A stretch of 36,943 nt of DNA, from positions 902,510 to 939,452 of the forward strand of contig NW_027192195.1 of assembly GCF_041956535.1 (NCBI RefSeq). The letters are read 5' to 3'. Positions within the stretch are counted from its first letter, which is position 1; every line of letters starts with the position of its first letter. The stretch comes from Calcarisporiella thermophila CBS 279.70 (lineage: Eukaryota > Calcarisporiellomycota). This document shows, in pieces, positions 1-9,270 of the stretch. Made by a program: the position numbers and the translations under genes. The notes under the pieces were generated by a model that worked only from the letters and a program-made list of their open reading frames with translations, ran no database searches and had not been told where the DNA came from.

Positions 1-715
1 GGATGGAGTGGTTAACGGCGTTCCGACAGTTGACGTGAGAGTGTAGGTCGGGTACACGGTCACAGTGGTCTTAGGTGCTTCCGGTGGTACATCAGGAGGA
101 GTAGTCAATGGGGTGCCATAGTATGATGTGAGAGTGTATGTCGGGTATACAGTCACGGTAGTCTTAGGTGCATCAGGAGGTACATCAGGAGGAGTGGTCA
201 GTGGAGTGCCATAGTATGAAGTGAGAGTGTAGGTTGGATACACAGTGACCGTTTCTTTTGGCGCCTCAGGTGGCACATCAGGAGGAGTGGTCAGCGGAGT
301 GCCATAATAAGAAGTGAGGGTGTATGTTGGATACACGGTAACAGTTGTCTTGGGCGCTTCTGGTGGCACATCAGGTGGAGTGGTCAACGGAGTGCCATAA
401 TAAGAAGTGAGGGTGTATGTTGGATACACGGTAACTGTTGTCTTGGGCGCTTCTGGTGGCACATCAGGTGGAGTGGTTAACGGGGTACCATAGTATGAAG
501 TGAGGGTGAAAGTTGGATACACTGTCACTGTTTGTAACGCAGCTCCTGGTGGGACGTCTGCAGGAGTAGTTAAAGGTGTGCCATAATAGGATGTAAGTGT
601 GAAAGTGGGCGTTATAGTCACTACAACTGTTGGAGCTCCTGGTGGAACATCTGGAGGTATCGAAAGCGGTGTGCCTATAGTCGATGTTAAAGTATACGTT
701 GAATACACGGTAGGT
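1..715 (-). repeat. In-frame 93-bp tandem repeat, about 8 copies
   Basis: An anchor block encoding T-L-T-S recurs at about 36, 128, 221, 314, 407, 500, 590 and 683, a constant 93 bp (31-codon) period. Copies at about 293-385 and 386-478 are almost identical in DNA. The copies nearest the N-terminus (590-715) are the most diverged. This suggests recent expansion towards the C-terminal side by unequal exchange or replication slippage. The period is a multiple of three, so copy-number change keeps the reading frame. Confidence 0.9.
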
Positions 716-1089
716 GTTACAGTCACGGTCTCTGTGACTTCCACCTCAACCGGTGTAATAGTCTCTGTCTCTGTGACTACCTCCTCAACCGGAGTAATCG
801 TTTCGGTGACGTACTCGACCACCTCACTTGGGTAGATGGTTACCGTGTCTGTCACGGTAACAGTATTGCCGTATGGATCTGTCCCGGTAATTATTACTGG
901 CGTAGTATAGATTTGGTTTGGATCATATCCTCCCGGAACTTTACCACCAAGGAGTCCACCAAGAATATCCATCTTTTTTTGTAGTAAGGCTCCGATTAAT
1001 CCAAGTGTTCTGCGCTGCATTGGAGGCACGGCGCCCGCCGTGCCAGATAACGCGAGCGTAGCTATCGCTAATAGTGTGGTTATTTTCAT
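1..1089 (-). CDS. Secreted Thr/Pro-rich tandem-repeat protein (probable cell-wall/surface protein), C-terminus beyond window
   Basis: An open frame of 363 codons runs from ATG at 1089 to the window edge with no stop, so the C-terminus is missing. The start gives a classic signal peptide (MKITTLLAIATLALSGTAGA, then VPP), followed by a short segment with a QRR site and a Gly/Leu-rich stretch. Next comes a Thr/Val/Glu-rich stalk with alternating T-V-T and E-T-E-T runs. From about residue 125 onward there are eight copies of a 31-residue repeat of the type TVYPTYTLTSYYGTPLTTPP followed by DVPPEAPKT. The high Thr/Ser/Pro content suggests heavy O-mannosylation. No enzyme domain is visible. By analogy with fungal wall and adhesin-like proteins it is probably extracellular, and a GPI anchor could lie in the missing end. 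The ATG in another frame just upstream (1100) meets a stop after four codons, so 1089 is the usable start. No intron is needed in the visible part. Confidence 0.8.
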   Translation of the reverse strand, partial: MKITTLLAIATLALSGTAGAVPPMQRRTLGLIGALLQKKMDILGGLLGGKVPGGYDPNQIYTTPVIITGTDPYGNTVTVTDTVTIYPSEVVEYVTETITPVEEVVTETETITPVEVEVTETVTVTPTVYSTYTLTSTIGTPLSIPPDVPPGAPTVVVTITPTFTLTSYYGTPLTTPADVPPGAALQTVTVYPTFTLTSYYGTPLTTPPDVPPEAPKTTVTVYPTYTLTSYYGTPLTTPPDVPPEAPKTTVTVYPTYTLTSYYGTPLTTPPDVPPEAPKETVTVYPTYTLTSYYGTPLTTPPDVPPDAPKTTVTVYPTYTLTSYYGTPLTTPPDVPPEAPKTTVTVYPTYTLTSTVGTPLTTPS

Positions 1090-2519
1090 TTGCTTTTCAT
1101 GTAATGAAAAATAGCGAAACGAAAGCAAATGGTTGATGTAACATTAAGTGAAAAATAAAAATATTTGAATTCAGGCAATATTTCTAGGGTCCTAAGAAAA
1201 TAATTAAGAGAAGGGGCCTTAGTCACCCTGCACTAAACATCCAACTATTTAAGGGTATTAATAGCTAGCTCCTATGACCAAAAAGGAAAGTTAAAATAGA
1301 TTTTAAACCCTTATTAAATATCCCAAGCTTGACATCTGATGGCGCATTCATATTTTTCTGAGATTACAGAAATTTTATTTATTATCTAATCAATTAAAAG
1401 GTAAAATTTTTGTCAGATAGTCTAACCTGAATAAATAGAGCAAATAAGTATATAAATACATGTTAATATGAGATTAAAATTATAATAAATTACCAAATAT
1501 AAAGTGTCTCAATCTTCGTCAAAGAAAATGGAGCGACTTTGTGCTAAATTTAATTCTCCTATTTATATCGAAGGTATAATGGTTCTCTGACGTAAGAAGA
1601 TTACGTTGGCACGATCTTTGTCGATCTTAGCAATGAAATATTGATGGCCATGTTACTGAGATATCATCAAGGGGGAATTTGTATTGATATAATCTTTAAC
1701 TAGGGTTCGTAAATTTGGTACTTTTTCTATTCAATTCTCTATATCCACAAATCATACAGGATTTCAACTAAAATTTTTAAATTTCTTTGCCATTGCTGAC
1801 ACTATAACTTAACCCTTGCTCTTAGTAATAGACCGGGGATAGAAATCTGTTCACCAAAAAAAAAAGCTCCCATGCCTAACTATACTCTCGACATTTTGTA
1901 TCAAAACAAGTTAGTTTGATGCTGCACTTAGCAACTCCTTTACTAAAGCTGGCTAAAACTGTTTTGTCAAATTAATAATGAAAAACTTTTGAGTTAAATT
2001 ATTCCAATATACTTTCACCCATTCACATTCGTATAGGATAATCAATATTAATAAGAATAATGTCGCATGAAAAAAAAAATGATTAGTTAGAAAAAACTTA
2101 TCCTAAGTGATAGTAGGTTATAAGGTGTCAATTTAAAAAAAATGAACGTTCTGGGAATGAACTTAGAGCCTTCTGTATGAAAAAAACACTATATATTCGC
2201 CCAGCATAAAATTGTTACGGAAAATATCTTTCGTTCAAAGAGAATTACCTGCTGTAATAAGGGGGTTTGACGCGCGGGAGGAGGAATGGTGTAGTGGTCT
2301 ATTTCTTGGAGGAGGTGGAGAAATTTAGTGGTAAGTACTCATCAGTGCTAACGAGAGTTCAAAGCTTGCTTCTCCCTCCTGCAATCTAGTGTCTGGGCTT
2401 TCCAATTGATTTGAATATTATGGCAGTCACGCGTAGTCACAGGCGTAAACAATGATTTTTTGGTTTTATTCAACTATATAATTTACTTAAACCTACGGGC
2501 CATCAAAAGTAGAGTCAAA
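1090..2519. other. AT-rich intergenic region between divergent genes
   Basis: About 1.4 kb with no convincing coding frame. It separates the repeat-protein start (1089, minus) from the SYO1 start (2520, plus), so it must contain both promoters. A-rich tracts occur (for example around 1856-1865 and 2071-2079). The last 250 bp before SYO1 become richer in G and C. An in-frame ATG at 2460 lies upstream of the conserved SYO1 start. Confidence 0.6.
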
Positions 2520-5157
2520 ATGGGGAAAGTTCATCGAAAAAAAACAAATGCTCGTAAAAACCCCACTGGGGTGCCATCAATTAGCGATCTGGAACGAGCT
2601 TCTACAGAGTTACAGATCCCCGCAATGAGAGAAGAAGATATAGTACCAGTCATACAAAAGGTATATTTCAATAGCACAGTCAAAAATCCACGTTTGATTG
2701 ATACCTTTTATTTTAGCTATCTTCGCCTGATACATCAGAGCGCGCTTGGGCTGCCGCCTGCTGCTCGAATCTTGTACAGCATAATCTTGCTACCCGAAGA
2801 TTACTCTGTTCTAAAGGGCTCATAAAACTGTTAATCGAGCGACTTATCGATCCTCCTGAGGTTTTAGTCGAAGTTACTGGCACATTAAGAAATCTAGCCT
2901 TGATAGAACATGAATTGTGTGTCGAGATGTACAACAAAGATATAATTACACCGTTACAGCGTTTGATGGTGGAGGTAGCATAATTAAAATTCTCCGATTG
3001 CTATCTATAATTCAAAATAATTTTAATTCTTCGTGCAGATTTCCAAAACCATTAAAGCTGTCTTGGATGATGCTCCAATTTCTGAGAAACAGGAGAATGA
3101 AGCTCGGAAACTAGTATGGGATTTGGCCGATAATATTATATCCATTTTTTGGAGTTTGAGGTAAGTTTAGGCTAGAATAACCTCAACTTTTTTTTTCTTA
3201 CGATATAACTGGTTTATAGCGAGAATTCTCAGAAGGCCTTGAGCCGTCTTAACAAAATGGATATAGTTGCATATTTAATGGCATTTTTGTCAATTATTCC
3301 AAATGATAAGGTGCCACTTCGCGTTAGCGTAACAGCTGGTATGTAGTATTTAACTTAGCTTTTCGCTATAGTTTGCTAACCCTTTCTATTTTTTTTTTAG
3401 CTGAATGCCTTCATACTCTCACCGATGACAATAAAGATGGGCTCACACCGTTTAAACAACACCCTGAATATACAAATGTGCTTATTGGAATCGTAAATAA
3501 TACTAAGAATGACGAAGAATACACCCTCCTGCGCGTGCTTGCTTCTGGTATTTATTAACTTTAAAATCGTATTAAAAATGCCAGTATAAATAATACATTT
3601 ATACGCTTTAGGAATTCTGCTTAATATTCGTCATGTAATTCCTTCAACGGAAGTCGAAGATGCGACCACGGAGATCAATAAACTTGTAATACCAGTTCTT
3701 TCTCCTGTATTAGCATGTGATATCCAGGCGTCTGCAGTAATGGCTGAAAAAATATCCGAGGTTCGTTTTATTCTTTACAGCACATTAGTTGCTTAATTAA
3801 CTTAGACTATATCAATTCCTAGCAAATACCTAAAGAGGCGGTTGATTTAACGAAATTGAAGCGGGTCGTTAGCCAAGAAGAAGTAACTTTTTTTTCTGAA
3901 AGCTTTTTATCTACTTGACTCTTAACGCTTTTTTTTACCAGAAAACTTTAGAGACAATTGAAATGAGACTCAAGGCCCTTCAATTCTCACTCGAATTTCT
4001 TGCTGATATCTGTTCTCAGAGCACAGAAAATGAATGGGACGATCAACAAGAAAACAATGAGAACGGTGATGTAATGCTTGATGAAGACGATAGAGATGAA
4101 GAGACCATGGAAGATGAAGATGTAGAAACAGCAAGCGAGGCAATTACTGGCAAAAATGATGCTGTGTCTGAAGCGCTTAAGTGCCACCCCATTTATCGTA
4201 TATTGTCTCATGAGGTCGTGCCTCAACTAGTGCGACTTGCGGAGCCTTTTTCCATTCCTTCCAATCTCTCACCTACTATTGTCGAAGCACTTAATACGGT
4301 GCAATTGAGGGCGCTTGAATGTTTAAATAATTATTTGTTGACAGTGGCAGAGACTCCAGGTCGACCATGGTATAAAGAACACGAAGAAGATGCGCGGCGG
4401 TGCTGGACATGGATTTTTGGCGTGGCCGCTAATACTGGTGTGGTTAGAGAAGAAATAAGGACAAGCATGACTGAAGTGTTGGCAGGATGTCTTTGGACTT
4501 TGGCTAGAGGTTTAGAGGCCCAAGTGGTAAGTGTTTTAAAAGATACGACGCTCTGAACTTTTTTATTCATTTCTTTTATTTATCATCATTTCAGCCAATA
4601 ACGGACGAGCAAATTCAATCCCTCATATCTGGTCTTACTTCCGGCACCAGCGGGAGCCAAGCGCGCATTATCGGCACGTTGGGAGTAATTGCGCGTCGAC
4701 AGGGTCAAATTGAAACCAATAAGGTAGGTGATAGATTGAAATAACCGATAGAGTATTTACTTATTTTCTCTTTCGTGCAGATGATCGGTCAACTTCTCCT
4801 TCGTATTGTCCATGAACTACCCCCGAATGGCACCACTTCACCAGAATGTGCCATTGAGGCTCTTAATGCAATTTATGATGTGTACGGTGACGCGGAATAT
4901 GATTATGATTTACCAGTTTTTGTCGAGGGAAGGTTTTTGGATGCTTTACGGAATTCTGTCCTCCCTGTGCGTGCAATGGTATGCATTCCTTGGTTTGAAC
5001 CTTTAAAGTATCGAAATGTGGTAGCTTAATGTTAAATTTGTTACAGATGAAGTCTATCGATCGAAGGAAGCAGAATGAACTACGATTACGTGCAGATGAA
5101 GCACTTATGAACCTAAGGGCCTTCATCAAGTACAAGGAGAATGAGCGCAAATGCTAG
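2520..5157 (+). CDS. SYO1: Symportin-1 (Syo1/HEATR3), ribosomal protein L5-L11 import adaptor
   Basis: Eleven exons give a 672-residue protein: 2520-2660, 2717-2974, 3039-3160, 3220-3338, 3401-3547, 3612-3760, 3823-3882, 3942-4526, 4595-4723, 4781-4978, 5047-5157. The ten introns (56-68 bp) are all GT..AG and keep the frame. The start MGKVHRKKTNARKNP matches the basic N-terminus of HEATR3/Syo1. The ATG at 2460 would add 20 residues unlike the family. Next comes an ARM/HEAT-repeat body with the family segment TGTLRNLALIEHELCVEMYN followed by KDIITPL. A long acidic loop lies near residues 360-398 (ENEWDDQQ..LDEDDRDEETMEDEDVE). Yeast Syo1 has about 620 residues and human HEATR3 680, so the length fits. 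In the family, Syo1 binds Rpl5 and Rpl11 together and carries them into the nucleus with karyopherin Kap104 for 5S RNP assembly. The acidic loop is a known feature of these proteins. Function here is by homology. Confidence 0.9.
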
Positions 5158-5553
5158 AAGCACTTGTTATTAACGACTCAATGTCGAAAATATAGTCTAC
5201 AATATAGCTCCACTTACCTAATGTGTAGATAATTATTTATCTATTTAGGATTCAACACTTTAAAGCTCAAGATATAAACGTTAAATTTCATGGAAATGAG
5301 TGTCTTTTAAGATAGTTTCCAAAAAAAATAAGAGAGCAGTGGATGATAAAAAGTCCAATTAATTTTATCATATTTATCAGTTTATAAAAGACCTAAAATA
5401 GTGGTATAAAAAGGAGAGGGGAAAAGAGAAAAAGAGGAAAATAAAAACAGAATATAAAAAGAAATGTTGAGGTTATCAAACAGTTAATTACAGAAAAAGG
5501 AAACACAAATATGGCGCGAAATAATAGAGAAAAAATTCAATATGTGCATAGCG
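5158..5553. other. Short convergent intergenic region
   Basis: About 400 bp of AT-rich DNA between the SYO1 and phosphatase stop codons, so it should hold the two 3' ends facing each other. Purine-rich A/G runs occur around 5400-5460. No gene is seen. Confidence 0.6.
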
Positions 5554-6758
5554 CTACCCAGAAATCGTATTATCCAATATCATGGTCACATCCTCTACAT
5601 GTGCAAGATCCTCCAAAAACGCTACCATATCTGTTAACTCAGTATCATGTGGGTCCGAAAACCAAGATGAAACTGGTACAGCGTTTGCTGGGTGAAATAG
5701 GTAAGAAACAGGCGAGTTATCGATTATCACAACATTACGGAGATCACGACCCAACTGGGAAAGGTCCTACAAAAATAATACAATATGTATGAATTAAACA
5801 CGGCATTGCAATAGTTAACAATTATCAATGTTTGTAAGCCACCTACCTTCACATAATTACCCTTGTGTTGGAAACAAGATTCTCTAAATAAGCGATGCCG
5901 GACTACCTTGTGAACATCAAGTAGATCGAGAACTGGGTCAGCATACTTAGCAAGACTGGCAGTGAATACTACAATCTCATATAGTTCGCCCATTCTCTTC
6001 ATAAACTCATCAACTCCAGGGCGCTTAATTACGTATACGTTATGAATTTGATTTTCAATCTCGACAGGGACAATAAAGTCAGCCTGTTGCACAGCCTAAA
6101 AATCCATCTTATTACTCAATGCACTTATCACTCAGACTATTGATAATTCATACCTTAAATGAGCTGTGGACTAACGTTTCGTCTAAGTCCAATACCAAAC
6201 ATTTCCTTTCCTGATCCATTGGGTCAGGTTGGCGTAGCAACCAAGTCTGCTCAGCCATAGATTCGGGCTCAACAACTGCTACCTCCTCATTCACGCCTTC
6301 ATCTCTATCTGATTCGCCTTGATCTTCTGTTCTTTCTGGCTCTATTATTATAGCAGATTTTCTTCCTGTCCCATTTAAAGTAGCCTGGGATGCATTTCCC
6401 TCAAGAAATGCACGCGATGTGCAGCATAAAAGTAGAGAAAAAAATCCTCGTGGATTCCTTGGAGAAGGAACAGCAGGAGGTTCTGGAGGCGATGTAGGGG
6501 ATTTTACAAGCTGAGCTGCTGAAGGAGGAAATGTTACATCCTTGCTCCCATTATTGCTCTTTATAGAATTCTTGAGAGGCACTTCAGATCCTGATATGGG
6601 CTCTAAGTAGAAAGGATTGAAAATATAATAATATAAACGAGATAATATAGTTTAATACCTTCTTGCTCCTTCTTCATCACATTCGCTTTTGTTCGTCCAT
6701 CGGGTGACACTTGAGTGATAACAGAGGAGAGCACAGAAGATGATTCCGGTACGTCCAT
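5554..6758 (-). CDS. SCP/PSR-type HAD phosphatase (CTD small phosphatase-like)
   Basis: Four exons on the minus strand (6758-6659, 6602-6154, 6095-5847, 5766-5554) encode 336 residues. The catalytic HAD motif [12 protein letters not shown] lies at about residues 172-183. It is followed by family blocks VKRP-like ([11 protein letters not shown]), [39 protein letters not shown] and IIDNSPVSY. This spans the whole FCP/SCP catalytic domain, with the nucleophile and acid/base Asp pair DxD intact. The N-terminal 170 residues are Ser/Pro/Glu-rich and contain a di-cysteine patch ([13 protein letters not shown], Cys about 93-94). The same place in human CTDSP1 reads SLFCC, and yeast Psr1/Psr2 are palmitoylated near the N-terminus. 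Likely role: Ser/Thr phosphatase at membranes or nucleus; Psr1/2 act in salt-stress signalling. The start is the only in-frame ATG upstream of the domain. The gene is divergent with LSM7. Confidence 0.88.
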
Positions 6759-7229
6759 TTTGGGGGATGAATCAAATATTCTCCTCAAAAGACGATAAAA
6801 TAAAAATAAAGAAAAGAAAAAATTAAAGTGAATATAAATTTACTTGCAATATTCTTCAGGATTAACGATAAAATTTGAGTTCTAAATCCTTAAAACAAGA
6901 GGAAAAAGAAAAAAAGAAAAAGCGCTAAAAAAATTTGATTAATAAAAACCAGCGTATAAGGGTGATATTAACGCATTCAAAATAATATAAATGTTAATAG
7001 TATAAAAAACAATATAAAAGGATTAATCGTCTAAACTCTTCAAAACATCACTTCAAAGACTTCAGCTCCAAGATTGTATGTGGAGGTGTGTGGAAGTTTG
7101 TTTGAATCCAGTCTATGTATTTTACAAGCCACTCGAGTAAGCACATATTCCTAAAATTAATGAATTGCTTTACTCTTGAGATTTTGTTGCTCAACATCCA
7201 AGTAATTTTACAACAAATTTTGTATCGAT
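6759..7229. promoter_or_regulatory. Shared divergent promoter of phosphatase gene and LSM7
   Basis: 470 bp separate the two start codons, which point away from each other, so both core promoters and 5' UTRs must lie here. The sequence is AT-rich with A-runs. No specific binding site stands out. Confidence 0.6.
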
Positions 7230-7812
7230 ATGGCAGATAGAGTAAGTGCCATTAGTTATGAATCGATATTATAGTGATGACATTTATTCGATGTTTAGGC
7301 AAGAGGAGGACGTGGTGGTGGAGGTGGAAGGAATCGGGGCAGCTACGGTGGGAGCGAAGGTCGTCGAGGAGGCCATGGTGGGAGAGACAAAGATAGCGAG
7401 AAACCAAAGAGAGAATCCATCCTTGATCTTTCCAAATATATGGATAAGAAAATTCGCGTAAAATTCAGTGGTGGGCGCGAAGGTATAATTGTCATAGCAA
7501 ATTGCTATATCATAATATAACATTCTAAAATATTTATCACCCCAGTGTTTGGCGTGTTGAAAGGGTATGATCAATTATTGAATTTGGTGCTTGATGAGAC
7601 CAACGAAAGCTTGCGAGGTCAGTATACTTCTTTTATAACTATTAGAGTCACTCATACATACTTTTATTACTTTAGATCCGGAAACTGGTCAACTCACTGA
7701 TAAGACTCGGAACCTTGGCTTAGTGGTGCTCCGTGGGCCAACTGTTATCCTGATATCCCCTGTCGATGGAATGGAGGAGATAGAGAATCCATTCGTAACA
7801 GATGAGGCGTAG
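7230..7812 (+). CDS. LSM7: U6 snRNA-associated Sm-like protein LSm7
   Basis: Four exons (7230-7241, 7299-7482, 7546-7617, 7676-7812) give 134 residues. The first exon encodes only M-A-D-R. An RG/RGG- and Gly-rich tail (residues 5-33) is followed by the conserved LSm7 entry KRESILDLSKYMDKKIRVKF. The Sm1 motif (GGREVFGVLKGYDQLLNLVL) and Sm2 motif (RNLGLVVLRGPTVILISP) are complete. The C-terminus MEEIENPFV is typical of fungal LSm7. LSm7 is a ring member of Lsm1-7 (cytoplasmic mRNA decapping and decay) and Lsm2-8 (U6 snRNA binding, splicing). The RGG tail is longer and more regular than the short basic tail of yeast relatives and could be arginine-methylated (inference). Confidence 0.93.
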
Positions 7813-9270
7813 TGCCCTTTTTCTTTTATATGGGTTACAATCGTTGCTTTATATGCTGTAAAGATGAAAGTGCGAGATATTGTTGAGCATTTTTAAAAAA
7901 TTCATTTCTCAAATTTTACTTTTGCTTTTAGAAATAATAACTAAATAAGAATTTGGTTGAATTATAAAGGTAGAGCTTACTCAAATGAAAAGATAATCTA
8001 CAAAAAAAAAAACGAGTAGTTTATGTCAAACAAAAATAGGGTTTTTAAAATGTCTACACTTAAGAATATGGAAAGAATGTTAAATATTCTTTCAATACCC
8101 TTATAAATGCTGTTCGAAGAGGATTTTGAACAGCGTTTCGAGTATCTGCTGTGTTCAGAATATGTTCTATAACTGCTTTACATTTTGCAAAAAATTTAGT
8201 GCATACTCAAAATTTTCTTATAATTCCGAATACCTGAATGCATATTTTCATTGCATTTTTGGAAAATACATTCACAGTTTCCAAGGTCTATTGTGCTTCA
8301 TGTATTTCCTCTAGCTTGGGTGTGCTGAGTAATTTTTGCCAGAGAAATACTTTGCTTGCTTGAGTAACTGATACATTGACTGGTCTAATAGCTCCACTAT
8401 TCTAAGTTTCTCGCGTGAGGGCAGGTTTGAAAATACGGTCAATGTATTTCAGACTAAAATATATATAATAGCTTATATCGTATCGCTATTTATCCGATGG
8501 CTGAGCGTAAACTGATAACTGCTATTTTCAAGAGTTTATTGTTGCCATTAAACTATATAGAAAGTGGACTATAATTTCCATCATACATTTATAATGAGTA
8601 ATTTCATAGTAGAATGTGTTCAATCCTCGAATAGATTAATTCATGTAAATGAACCATAGGCGCAGTTCACATACCTGTAAATGCCGACTGCTAATATATG
8701 AATTGGGATAGAAACTTCCGTATTTGTCAACATATCTAAATGCGCATGCATTATCCAGCCATCTGTTTTTCAAAGTTCATAATTGGCGTTAAATCAATTC
8801 CAGTTATATATATATTCTTCTGAATAACCACATATCACACATATATTAGTATTTCTGAAATTATCAATTTCATGTTTATGACCATAATGTAGATGCATCT
8901 TGGACATTTTTTTATATGTATCCATAAAAATATGTTAGCTTGAATAACTTCCACTATTAACACAGATAATCTATTTTTTATTTGATATCCAGCGAATTAT
9001 TAATTTATGAACAGAAAAATATCATGCACACTGAGTTTCAAATACGAGTGTGGCTTGTATGCTAGCCACTTCATGATTCTCCGCCTCCATGAGAAAAACG
9101 AAATAGTTGAAATGACCATTTAATTGGATTTAATTACTTTCACCTTAATGAATAATTAGCCATTACTGAAATTTCTTATACTTTAGTAGCACTTGATTTA
9201 TAACCTCTTCATATATACCCTTACTCCTCCTTTAATCACATTAAATATACTTTTTTTTATACCCTGCGAT
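7813..9270. other. AT-rich intergenic region upstream of the kelch-pseudokinase gene
   Basis: About 1.46 kb without a supported gene; scattered short frames have no recognisable content. TACATTGAC near 8371 and its complement near 8440 form a small imperfect inverted repeat. A TATA-like ATATATACCC lies at about 9211-9220, some 55 bp before the ATG at 9271, and is a reasonable core promoter candidate. Confidence 0.5.

Noticed and set aside
2460-2519. Upstream in-frame ATG extending SYO1 by 20 residues
   Set aside because: The extension is hydrophobic and unlike the family, whereas the ATG at 2520 gives the conserved MGK basic N-terminus.
3761-3780. Earlier acceptor (CAG at 3778-3780) for the sixth SYO1 intron
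   Set aside because: Splicing there would run into an in-frame TAG within 14 codons; the acceptor at 3822 restores the conserved reading frame.
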